From Baffinella frigidus (lineage: Eukaryota; Cryptophyceae; Cryptomonadales; Baffinellaceae): 11,218 nt of DNA. The stretch lies in contig MU646432.1 in the NCBI GenBank assembly GCA_026770585.1, forward strand, positions 137,427-148,644. Reading direction: 5' to 3'. The notes beneath the pieces are model-generated. The model was not told where the DNA came from. It did no database searches and saw nothing but the letters and a program-made list of their open reading frames with translations. The position numbers and the translations under genes were made by a program. How positions within the stretch are numbered: position 1 is the stretch's first letter; each line of letters starts with the position of its first letter. Below are positions 1-6,167 of this stretch, in pieces.

Positions 1-99
1 CTCTCACACTGTCTCGCACACCCTCTCGCACACCCTCTCACACTGTCTCGCACACCCTCTCGCACACCCTCTCACACCCTCTCGCACACCCTCTCGCAG
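1..99 (+). repeat. Pyrimidine-rich minisatellite at an intron 3' end
   Basis: About 100 bases of imperfect CCCTCTCGCACA / CCCTCTCACACTG units (roughly 11-13 bp). The array ends in CTCTCGCAG, which is the likely 3' splice site of the RING exon that starts at 100. On the plus strand it acts as an over-long polypyrimidine tract, so it is read as the end of an intron whose start lies outside the window. No coding frame is proposed here. Confidence 0.75.
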
Positions 100-671
100 G
101 GCGCAGTGGAGCGCGAGTGCATCATGTGCCTTTCGGAGCCGCGAACGGTGCGCTTCGGGTGCGGGCACTCGTTTCTGTGCGATGGCTGCCTGGGAGCCTT
201 TCTCGCCAAACAAGAGCCGTGCGTGCCCGCCCAGAACCCACACCCACAGGAAAACGTACATCGGATTTGGAATCAATTGATTGCATTCATGCTTTCGTGT
301 CGCGGTACGCGTGGGTTGGTGGTGTGGTCCGGGTGGAGATGTGTGTTGGTGCCATGGCACGGTTGGATCCCTCCTCCCGCGTGTTACAACCGTAGCCCTG
401 AAGTATCAGACGCACCTCCAGAATGCGAAAGAGTGCATGTCCCCGCCTCGCAGAGAGTCCCATGTTCGACAGTCGACTAATCAGAAGCTTTCCCGGTATG
501 AATCCTGCCCGATTAGTGACCGGCCGGTACAAAACATGTTTGGTTCAGTCAACCGTCGTGGGACTCTCGCCTCGCAGGTGCCCTCACTGCGGCGCGGCGG
601 TGGAGCAAGGGCAGATCGAACAGGGCGCGCACGTGGCGCAGCAGGACACCTTCGTCGCCCCTCCCCGCTGA
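100..671 (+). CDS. RING-finger (C3HC4) protein, 3' part, two exons
   Basis: Probable RING-type E3 ubiquitin ligase or other RING-domain protein; only the C-terminus is present. Exon 1 (100-218) follows a CGCAG acceptor and encodes CIMC, then CGH, then CDGC in proper C3HC4 spacing. An intron at 219-577 (359 nt, GT...AG, phase 2) separates the last zinc pair. Exon 2 (578-671) completes a proline codon and immediately gives CPHC, followed by a tail of about 22 residues (GAAVEQGQIEQ...) and TGA. Joining the exons yields all eight zinc ligands in order, which neither exon does alone; unspliced, the exon 1 frame runs on to a stop at 478-480. The RING therefore sits at the extreme C-terminus, and anything N-terminal to it lies upstream of the window. 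The intron contains a copy of element F. RINGs bind E2 enzymes and position ubiquitin transfer (family knowledge); the substrate cannot be read here. Confidence 0.8.
470..554. mobile_element. Inverted-repeat element F, copy in the RING intron
   Basis: An 85-bp segment beginning CAGTCGACTAATCAGA and ending GGTTCAGTCAACCG. It matches, in inverse orientation, the three F copies at 6939, 7404 and 7868, including the central GGTAC...CCGGTAC part. It ends 23 nt before the 3' splice site at 577. The two ends are imperfect inverted repeats of each other (CAGT.GACT.A), so it is read as a non-autonomous DNA transposon. Confidence 0.6.
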
Positions 672-803
672 GCCTCTCCGGCGCACAGCGGAGCGCGAGG
701 CGTGCTTGCTTCTGTTCTTGGTTCTTGGTTGCGGCCAATGGCTCTAATGGCCCTGCGTTGAAGACTAAGAACGACGAGGCCGCTGCGGCAAGCTCGTGTA
801 GTG
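672..803. other. 3' flank of RING gene
   Basis: Probable 3' untranslated and intergenic DNA. I see no clear polyadenylation signal and no coding frame that continues into a plausible exon. Confidence 0.4.
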
Positions 804-923
804 CAGGGGTACCTCGCTCATGAGAAAGCAACCCCCCCCTCCTAGGACTAGCATATGGCCCTATGCATAGGCCTACTGTAGGGTCCTAGGGGGAGGCGCG
901 CTCTTATGAGCGAGGAACCCCTG
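804..923. mobile_element. Foldback MITE, family A copy 1
   Basis: A 120-bp element with terminal inverted repeats CAGGGGTACCTCGCTCAT.AG at the left and the complement (CT.ATGAGCGAGGAACCCCTG) at the right. The interior is also palindromic (CCTAGGAC ... GTCCTAGG), so the whole unit folds into one long hairpin. TA follows the right end; the left flank is TAGTG, so the TA duplication seen in copy 3 is blurred here. No coding capacity; a transposase would have to act in trans. Confidence 0.8.
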
Positions 924-1549
924 TACATGATGTATTCAGAATCGAGGGGACAAGGTGGGGGAGACGTGTGGGTTTGGGGTTTAGGGTTTAGCATGTCTTC
1001 CTTGAAGGGAAAAGTAGGAGGAGGTGTGCGTACATCTCCCCTTGAGTAGGAACGAAAGAATTCGAGCCCCATGTAGTGTAGAGAATGCGGGGACCCCCGA
1101 CCACAGCGATGGGCATGTAGCTCCTGGGGGAGCGCTGTGGGAGTCGGATGACTTCGAAAAGGGTCTGCGTTGTAACTTATGCTCCCTCCACGTTCGCTAG
1201 CGCTGGAACGGAAGGTAGCATGGGGGGGGGGGGGTCGGTGGGGAACTCCGATGTAGTGGGGACCTCCGATATCCGGTGGGCATTTATTCAACTGGGATCC
1301 TCGTGTGAAATACAGGCGAAAGCATGATGAGCCCCTGTTTGCCAGATTTTGCCTGTCATATTAAAAATAACTTGACGGTGTGTGATCCTTACACAGGCGC
1401 TGAAACAAACTAGGAGTTTTTATTCGGACCACAACCAACATGGCCACCATGTGCAGGACCTTCACGCATACAAAGAGAGAGACCTTCATTACTACCAACA
1501 CGGCCGCCATGTTTTCACCCCCACCGAGGCAGTGTCTGAGCAGGACCTA
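924..1549. other. Stretch without a supported gene
   Basis: Holds about three TTTAGGG-like heptamers (near 970-990), a run of 13 G (1222-1234) and a small perfect palindrome ACATGG/CCATGT (1438-1452). A plus-strand open stretch from about 1440 to 1549 looks mildly protein-like but runs into MITE A copy 2, and I find no splice context for it. Nothing else recognisable. Confidence 0.4.
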
Positions 1550-1619
1550 CAAGGGTACCTCGCTCATAAGAAAGCGCCCCCCCCCTAGGGACCACCATAG
1601 GACCCCAGGCATAGGCCTA

Positions 1620-2044
1620 CAGGGCTTACTCGATCACAAGGTCACACAATACAAGGTCACTCACCGTAAACTGAGATGTGGACGTTAATTATTTAACGTC
1701 CGCACACCACACCCCTTTTCGGTGGACGTTAAATACAGCGAATTGTTTTTGGCTTTTGGAGTGCTTACCCCCCCGGAGAATGGAGCTGGAGAATTTTCGA
1801 ACCGTTGACCCTCAACCCTATAACCTAAAGCCTAAACCCTGGACCCTAACGTAAACTCCGCCCTAACTTCAACCCCCACACCTGACTAACCATTGCTGAA
1901 TTTAAGGTCACATCCGTGTAGACATTGCCGAATTTAAGGTCACATTCAACGTCCACACCACACTCCTTTTCTGCGGACGTTAAATTGAACGTCCGCCCAC
2001 CACACCCCTTTTTTTGGTTTGACCTTGAAATCGAGTGAGCCCTG
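1620..2044. mobile_element. Inverted-repeat element B nested in MITE A
   Basis: A 425-bp element with ends CAGGGCTTACTCGAT.ACAAGG and the complement of CAGGGCTCACTCGATTTCAAGG, about 25 bp at roughly 85 percent match by eye. It is flanked by TA (1618-1619 and 2045-2046). The termini resemble family A (CAGGG.T.-CTCG), suggesting one transposase mobilises both. A TA target with CAGGG ends fits a Tc1/mariner-like mechanism (family knowledge, not proof). The interior holds hairpins, a degenerate CCCTAAA patch (about 1800-1860) and no coding frame. Confidence 0.75.
1680..2015. repeat. AACGTCC hairpin repeats inside element B
   Basis: A palindrome GGACGTTAA-TTAT-TTAACGTCC (1680-1701) overlaps the first of three related units of the form AACGTCC, then CACACCACACCCCTTTT, with GGACGTT closing a stem-loop (1693-1733, 1948-1986, third truncated 1986-2015). 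CATTGC.GAATTTAAGGTCAC occurs twice in direct orientation near 1890-1945. These are subterminal repeats of the element. Confidence 0.65.
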
Positions 2045-2076
2045 TACTGCAGGGTCCTAGGAGGAGGCTCTTTCTT

Positions 2077-2191
2077 TTTTGCCAGGTCTGTGCAAGAGAA
2101 AGGTCATGTGCACTCTACCGTCAACCCTAGCCCCTACTGTAAACCCTAAAATCCGAACATTCTTACTTGTAAACCTAAGTGTCCTCCGCAG
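2077..2191 (+). other. Possible intron before the acidic-tail exons
   Basis: Contains degenerate CCCTAAA-like text and ends CCTAAGTGTCCTCCGCAG, a plausible branch point and 3' splice site for the exon proposed at 2192. No upstream exon is resolved. Confidence 0.3.
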
Positions 2192-2510
2192 CCAGGCTTT
2201 TGCAAGTCTTTTCAGCCGTGGGTGCATGTTCTCCTCAAAGTTACAGAGAGCTGTGGTAGGCCCCGCAGCTCGTGGCTCAAGGCTGCCCCTCAGCTATAGC
2301 TTTCTTCAAACTACCAATCCCTCCCAGCTCTTGCTTTGTTCAAACTGCATGTAACAGGAATACTCCGATGACGACATTTACAACGAAGAAGAAGAAGACG
2401 AAGAAGACGAAGAAGACAAAGACGAAGTAAAAGAAGAAGAAGGAGAAGAAGAAGAAGCAGAACGGCCACGCCAGCCATCTCAGAACCCGTCTTCTTCTTC
2501 CTCGGGGTAA
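2192..2510 (+). CDS. Acidic-tail protein fragment, two putative exons
   Basis: Product not recognised. Proposed exon 2192-2255 follows CCGCAG and reads QAFASLFSRGCMFSSKL in one frame. It ends at GTG|GTAGGC, phase 0. The intron 2256-2357 (102 nt) ends TGTAACAG. Exon 2358-2510 then reads EYSDDDIYNEEEEDEED and on through a Glu-rich stretch to a short Ser run and TAA. The last exon overlaps the 3' end of the minus-strand gene by about 31 bp at the stops. Acidic tails are common in nuclear and chaperone-like proteins, but no domain supports a function here. The GAA-rich part could simply be a microsatellite that happens to be open, so the call is tentative. N-terminal exons are not resolved. Confidence 0.38.
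2380..2460 (+). repeat. GAA/GAC-rich microsatellite
   Basis: About 80 bases of imperfect GAAGAAGAC triplets. On the plus strand they encode the Glu/Asp tail of the proposed exon. On the minus strand they lie just downstream of the other gene's stop and would read as Leu-rich noise. Confidence 0.85.
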
Positions 2511-3879
2511 TCGTCTTCATCGGAGAAACCTTCTTCCTCGAAGAGCTCATCTTGCTCGGAGTGCGACGGAGTCGAACCGTAATCATCTTCCGGCGTGCCT
2601 CCCGGCGAGGGCCACCCCCAACTTCCGCGCGAGGTTCCCCGGTCACAGCTGGAAATGCAGTACTTTGCCTGAGGAGGGCGAGGGGTGGGTGCAGCTCAAA
2701 TCCTTCACAGTGCTATCGCCGTGTGCACAACATCAATTGCAACCACACGTGGACCCTTGCCCATCTCGCCTCGCGCGCCCCCCGCCGTCGTTGTCCTCGC
2801 TGAAGTCAACCGCCAGGTCGGCGATGAGGCGCACCAGACCCGGTTCAATCTGCCAAGGCCAGCTGTCAATGTTAGGGCTTCCAACCGCTGGCCAGAGCAC
2901 CAAGCTGCGAACATCTCAGAGGCGACGGAAGCCAGGATCAGGGCCAGGGAGGTTACGAGAGACAGTCTTGAGGTGGCGCCCAGGCGAGGGTGCAGGGCCA
3001 TTGCGAGGGCAAGCTTGGTTCCTTCTGTGTCCACTACCGTGATCATAAAATCCCCCGCCACAGTGCCGTCCCACTCAGGGATCAGGCCCTTCCTGGTTTC
3101 GGGTTTAGGGATGAGGGTTTAGGGTTTAGGGTTTAGGGTTTAGGGATACGGGATGAGAGTGTAGGGTTTAGGGTATAGGGTTTAGGGTTTGGGGTTCGGG
3201 GTTAAGGGTTTAGGGTTTCAGGCCCTGCCTCTGCATGATGTCGAAGATTGACTCCCCGCATCGAATGAACCGCAGGTCATCGGGGGCATACTTGGTATCG
3301 GACCAGGTGACAGTAAACTTTGTTCCGAGCCCCTCGGACAACACACGATCCCAGTCATCATTGGTGGCCGAGCCTTGCTCGGAGTAGAGATCCAAGAACG
3401 AAATGCCGTCGTGAGAGAATGCGAGATCTGCGTGTGAAAGGTCGTAGATATCGCCCATCTCCTGGAGATCCTCTGAGACATACTCAAGAAACCACCTAAC
3501 GACTTGTCTCTCCACGCAAGAGTGGAGGGCAGAGTGCCGTGTAGTAAAAATAGCCAGATCTGGCTATTTTCAAAAGTTCATAAGTCAACATTCTCCCCAG
3601 AGAAAAATAGAAATTTCGGAAAGTTGATACAAATTCCGTGTAAACTGACTTGTTTTCCCAGGTCAGGAACGGCGTGTCGTTGGCACATGTTGGGCGAAAT
3701 TAAAACCTAAAGGACCTAAAGTGTTACAATCTTGCGTAGCTTTTCCGCCAGCCCATCCTGCTGGTTTTGCGACGGAGCCCGCTGCGGCCATCTGGCTTGA
3801 TGTCCTTCCCCAGCTCAGATTCCGCTCCCCCGAGGGAGGGAGTGCGCTCCGCAGGGCTTCCAGGACAGGGGCAGGATGC
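2480..3879 (-). CDS. Unknown-family gene interrupted by MITE D1 and a telomere-repeat block
   Basis: Not recognised. Reading 3' to 5' on the plus strand, an open frame below 3879 gives KDIKPDGRSGLRRKTSRMGW. An ATG at 3756-3754 could instead be the start. D1 (3510-3739) then interrupts. Removing D1 and one AG continues in frame as RQVVRWFLEYVSEDLQEM, running to FDIMQRQGL. There the telomere-like block (3095-3217) intervenes, and the frame resumes as IPEWDGTVAGDFMITVVD to RLSL. An intron at 2956-2850 (107 nt, GTAACC, CTAAC branch point, GCAG) leads in phase 0 to IEPGLVRLIADLAVDFSEDN (2849-2749). A less certain 100-nt intron (2748-2649) leads to a final acidic exon (2648-2480) ending PEEEEDGF and TGA. 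GC-rich third positions support coding. If the two insertions are not spliced, it is a pseudogene. Confidence 0.6.
3082..3230. repeat. Telomere-like TTTAGGG block with 13-bp flanking direct repeat
   Basis: Imperfect TTTAGGG units (3095-3217) lie between TCAGGCCCTTCCT (3082-3094) and TCAGGCCCTGCCT (3218-3230). The reading frame of the minus-strand gene is continuous across the block if one direct-repeat copy is kept. If the block is not removed, translation stops at a TAA supplied by the repeat itself. Confidence 0.85.
3510..3739. mobile_element. MITE family D copy 1 (candidate introner)
   Basis: The left end CTCCACGCAAGAGTGGAGGGC and right end TACAATCTTGCGTAG are imperfect inverted repeats. 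The interior 3547-3667 matches copy 2 (8711-8888) closely, including a perfect 24-bp palindrome at 3547-3570. Just inside the right end, copy 2's terminal sequence is replaced by about 50 bases also found at 4314-4360 (repeat H). CT flanks both sides (3508-3509, 3740-3741), a possible 2-bp target duplication. On the minus strand the right terminal repeat holds GATT|GTAACA and the left flank GAG-AG|ACAAG, usable as donor and acceptor in frame. Confidence 0.7.
3671..3716. repeat. Repeat H, copy in D1
   Basis: About 46 bases (GGCGTGTCGTTGG ... ATGTTGGG.GAAATT...AAAGGACC) nearly identical to 4314-4360, where they lie in a probable 66-nt intron (4318-4383) of the plus-strand gene. How the segment came to sit inside D1 is unclear; gene conversion or insertion are both possible. 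Confidence 0.7.
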
Positions 3880-3882
3880 TCA

Positions 3883-4196
3883 CGGTGTGTGGGGGGGGGG
3901 CACCCCACCTTCGTCTGTACCAGGAGGGAGGTCAGGAGGTACAGACGAAGACAAATAAAAAACAATTTTGTTTCTCGTCCAGCCTGGAGCTGAGTAGGGG
4001 TCAAATCGTTGAATAACCCTCGATCTCAAAAGTTGACAGATTTGTACTACTACAATACTTTTACGCCTTTTTGCACCAGAAATCATTCATCACGACCGCG
4101 AGGAATCCTCACGGTTTTGTGGGCAACGTGATCTTAAGTTGTCAAATATACCCTGAGGTCAACTCGAGGCCGGGAAGTGGTCAAATTGGTGCCCTG
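3883..4196. other. Divergent intergenic region with a 13-bp perfect hairpin
   Basis: Lies between the start of the minus-strand gene and the plus-strand gene, so it is where both promoters should be. It holds a G run (3891-3900) and a perfect stem CTTCGTCTGTACC / GGTACAGACGAAG (3909-3921, 3938-3950) with a 16-nt loop. AT-richer DNA with scattered TCAAA motifs follows. No TATA box or initiator can be assigned with confidence. Confidence 0.4.
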
Positions 4197-4383
4197 ATGG
4201 ATCAAAGCACCCCAAGAGAACCACCCTGTATCCCCTCTTCACGAGCCTCTGCACTGGAAAGCGAAACGCGATCCGAGAGCAAAAATGCTTTCTCTGCAGT
4301 CCTTTCTATGGAAGGGCGTGTCGTTGGGCTATGTTGGGAGAAATTAAAACCTAAAGGACCAAAAAGGATGACCGGTCCCGCAG

Positions 4384-5403
4384 GAACGGGGCTGTCCTTT
4401 CCCCCGAGACGGGAGTGTTCGCTCCTTCGTGTCCGTTCTACAACAACGTGTAGTGTGTGAGAGAACTTCAGATCCTGGTAGAACAAAAAACCCCGAGGGG
4501 GTCTTAGAATGCAGTCATGCTGGTCTTGTAATCAATCAACTTTCCACGACTTCAGATGGAGGTGTTCGCGCCTTCGTCTCCAGGTCTTGATTCTACGACA
4601 ACGTGTAGTGTGTGTGAGAACTCCTGATCCTTGTAGTTCCAAAAAAAACGTAGGGGGTCTTAAAATATCATCATGTTGGTCTTGTAATCAATAAATTCTC
4701 TCTCACCAGCAACTACCAGCAGCGTATCCAGGGTTTTGAAACCTTTTGGATCCTGGTACAAATCCAAGGAATCTCTTAACTTCCCGTCCCGATCTCCCGT
4801 CAGCAATTCGCAGCTCCCTAGGACCTTCCTACTGTAGGGTCCTAGGAACAAATAAAATTCATTTATAAAATTCAAATCCTTGCAAGGATCCGGGAAAAGC
4901 TGCAACTGGTTGCTGGGGGGACTGGGGGTGTTCGCGCCAAAGACGTCTCCATTCTACAACAACGTGTAGTGTGTCAGAGAACGACAGATCCTTGTAGCAC
5001 CGAAACCCCCGCAGGGGGTCTTAGAATGTGGTCATCCTGGTCTTGTAATCAATAAATTCTCTCGCTAGGGGGATGGTGCTGGGGCAAAGCGTCGACGCCG
5101 GCTTTTCGCAGATGGGATGCGCGCCTGACGTTGGCTGTCTAGCGAGGAACTGCGGCGAGGGCCACCAGCCCCGGCTGAGGTCACAGACCGCCCCGGTGTC
5201 CCGTGTCGTCAAGTGTGAGCCTCGATCGGACAGGTGACGAGCCTCAGTGGTTGACTAATGAAGGTAAGTTCTCTCTCGCTTGTGTGTGGGCCTTGGCCGG
5301 CGCGGCCTCTCTCCTCCCAAGCGGGGTCACATCTGGTAGCGAAGGTCGGTTCAATCGGGGGTCCCGCAGGAACCTGCTCGTGCCTTCGTCTCCGTTCTAC
5401 AAC
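4384..5403 (+). CDS. Repeat-module protein of unknown family (multi-exon, partial)
   Basis: Not recognised. Phases support this exon chain: 4384-4447 (NGAVLSPETGVFAPSCPFYNN, phase 0 end); 4556-4583 (MEVFAPSSP, phase 1); 4710-4813 (TTSSVSRVLKPFGSWYKSKE..SNSQ); an unresolved join across a MITE A remnant; about 4890-4963 (KSCNWLLGGLGVFAPKTSPF, then YNN); 5112-5233 (Cys-rich, MGCAPDVGCLARNCGEGHQP, phase 2); 5370-5403 (NLLVPSSPFYN). The motif V-[FL]-[AV]-P-[SK]-x-P-F-Y-N recurs at exon ends, always followed by GTGTAGTG introns that are copies of each other. Upstream, either a frame ending CSPFYGR|GTGTCG (4317) or an ATG at 4197 (MDQSTPREPP) may supply the 5' end. Only the first fits the phase of 4384. 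The 3' end is not found; the gene probably runs past 5403. Confidence 0.5.
4448..4555 (+). repeat. Repeated intron I, copy 1
   Basis: GTGTAGTGTGTGAGAGAAC ... TAATCAATCAAC ... TTCAG, 108 nt. Shares with the other three copies the AGATCCT.GTAG block, a C4-GAG-G4 hairpin, GGTCTTGTAATCAAT and the donor. GTAATCAATCAAC is a plausible branch region. Confidence 0.7.
4584..4709 (+). repeat. Repeated intron I, copy 2
   Basis: The repeat itself spans about 4603-4709 and ends CTCTCTCACCAG. The phase-consistent donor is 8 bases before the repeat's conserved donor, at CCAG|GTCTTG (4584), giving an intron of 126 nt. The conserved GTGTAG donor at 4603 would put the next exon out of frame. Confidence 0.55.
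4816..4846. mobile_element. MITE family A remnant (palindromic core only)
   Basis: CCCTAGGACCTTCCTACTGTAGGGTCCTAGG keeps the A-family central palindrome but has neither terminal repeat. It interrupts the plus-strand gene between SNSQ and the next FAP exon and is followed by AT-rich DNA with in-frame stops, so it probably lies within or created an intron. Confidence 0.6.
4964..5111 (+). repeat. Repeated intron I, copy 3
   Basis: Starts GTGTAGTGTGTCAGAGAACG. The repeat proper ends at CTCGCTAG (5068). The acceptor that keeps phase 0 is TTTTCGCAG at 5111, so 43 further bases would be intron. Confidence 0.55.
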
Positions 5404-5513
5404 GTGTAGTGCGTGAGAGAATTCCAGATCCTAAATTTAAATTCAGGATCCCAAAACGCCCCGCAACGGGATCTTAAAAGCGTGGTCAGGCTGTTCTTGT
5501 AATCAATCAACTC
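5404..5513 (+). repeat. Repeated intron I, copy 4
   Basis: Starts GTGTAGTGCGTGAGAGAAT, contains a near-palindrome GATCCTAAATTTAAATTCAG, and carries the shared CTTGTAATCAATCAACT at its end. The acceptor is not settled; CGCGGTCAG near 5546 is one candidate. Confidence 0.55.
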
Positions 5514-5565
5514 GTTCTGCTGCGCCTGCCCATCGACCTCGCGGTCAGAGTGTGCGCGTCCCCTA

Positions 5566-5682
5566 CAGGGGTACCTCGCTCAAAAGAAACCGCACCCCCC
5601 TAGGACCCTACGGAAGGCCTATGCCTAGGGCCCTAAGGTGGTTCTAGGGGGGGGGCGGTTTCTTATGAGCAAGGTACCCCTG
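5566..5682. mobile_element. MITE family A copy 3, complete
   Basis: A 117-bp foldback element with CAGGGGTACCTCGCTCA and its inverse AAGGTACCCCTG at the ends, and a clean TA on both sides (5564-5565, 5683-5684). It is the best preserved copy and defines the family's borders and TA target duplication. The interior is palindromic around CCTAGG. Confidence 0.88.
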
Positions 5683-5714
5683 TACCGCACCGAGAGGCGT
5701 GTCTAACACACCTA

Positions 5715-5795
5715 CAGGGGTACCTCGCTCATAAGAAACCGCCGCCCCCTTAGGACCCTAGGCATAACCCTACGGGTCCTAGGAGGAGGCGCTTT
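5715..5795. mobile_element. MITE family A copy 4, right end missing
   Basis: Begins CAGGGGTACCTCGCTCATAA directly after TA, follows copy 3 through the CCTAGG core, and stops at GGCGCTTTC, after which GTGTGT units resume. The right terminal repeat has been lost. Confidence 0.75.
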
Positions 5796-5923
5796 CGTGG
5801 TGTGTTGGACACCCAGCGAGGTGTGTCGAATACACCGCTAGGTGTGTCTATCGGACGCGGCCGCGTGTCTAACGCTCCTAGCGGTGTGTTGGAGGCGTGT
5901 TAAACACTCCGCGAGGCGTGCCA

Positions 5924-6008
5924 CTCAAAAGACTTCAGGGGACCGGAATTGGATCCTTTTCTTCAGATTGTACCGGGAATGATCACGTGTACCCTGTAGC
6001 CTTTTGAG
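5924..6008. mobile_element. Small inverted-repeat element M
   Basis: The left end CTCAAAAGACTTCAGGGGAC and the right end GTACCCTGTAGCCTTTTGAG are inverted copies, about 20 bp with a few mismatches. The element is 85 bp and interrupts the GTGTGT cluster. No clear target duplication. Confidence 0.55.
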
Positions 6009-6167
6009 CGGCCAAACACAGGGTCTGTGTCCAACCCACCGCTAGGTGTGTCTGGCACACCCCGAGGTGTGTTAAATACACAGCTGGATGTGTCTAACAC
6101 TCCGATACGAGTGTTAGACACACATCGAGGTGTGTCTAACACACTGACGCGTGTCCAACACAGGGTC

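Larger units (their letters stand above)
1550..2076. mobile_element. MITE family A copy 2, split by element B
   Basis: The left part (1550-1619) begins CAAGGGTACCTCGCTCATAA right after TA and matches copies 3 and 4. The matching right part resumes at 2047 with TGCAGGGTCCTAGGAGGAGG and decays at about 2076, so the right terminal repeat is lost. Between the two halves lies the 425-bp element B with its own TA duplication. Removing B plus one TA restores the normal A centre, GGCCTACTG.AGGGTCCTAG. Confidence 0.75.
5690..6165. repeat. Cluster of GTGTGT palindromic units
   Basis: Many 17-25 bp units of the type GAGGTGTGTCTAACACACC and GCTAGGTGTGTY, alternating in orientation with short variable spacers. 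It runs through 5690-5714, 5796-5920 and 6017-6165. MITE A copy 4 and element M are inserted into it. It lies between two convergent genes, just 3' of the carrier-gene stop at 6168. Confidence 0.7.

Noticed and set aside
281-823. 180-codon plus-strand open frame over the RING gene
   Set aside because: It crosses the RING intron and uses the wrong frame in exon 2; the spliced C3HC4 reading explains the region better.
848-1291. 147-codon minus-strand open frame
   Set aside because: Runs through MITE A1, a 13-G run and low-complexity DNA; composition is Pro/His-rich noise and there is no splice or start context.
3663-4004. 113-codon minus-strand frame with GPLGFNFAQHVPTTR, shared with 4202-4486
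   Set aside because: The shared peptide is a by-product of repeat H being copied; the neighbouring frame (KDIKPDGRSG) connects to the real gene.
4660-4905. Minus-strand frame with LLTGDRDGKLRDSLDLYQ that looks protein-like
   Set aside because: Its only donor is the complement of a plus-strand acceptor. The plus-strand exon 4710-4813 fits its upstream neighbours in phase, and the minus frame passes through a MITE A remnant. Not fully excluded.
5264-5269. Strong donor consensus GAAG|GTAAGT
   Set aside because: The upstream frame would enter the next exon in the wrong phase; the weaker ACAG|GTGACG at 5234 fits the FAP-repeat gene's phases.
5690-6165. CRISPR-like array
   Set aside because: Units are irregular palindromes with unequal spacing and the locus is eukaryotic; there are no fixed repeats with uniform unique spacers.
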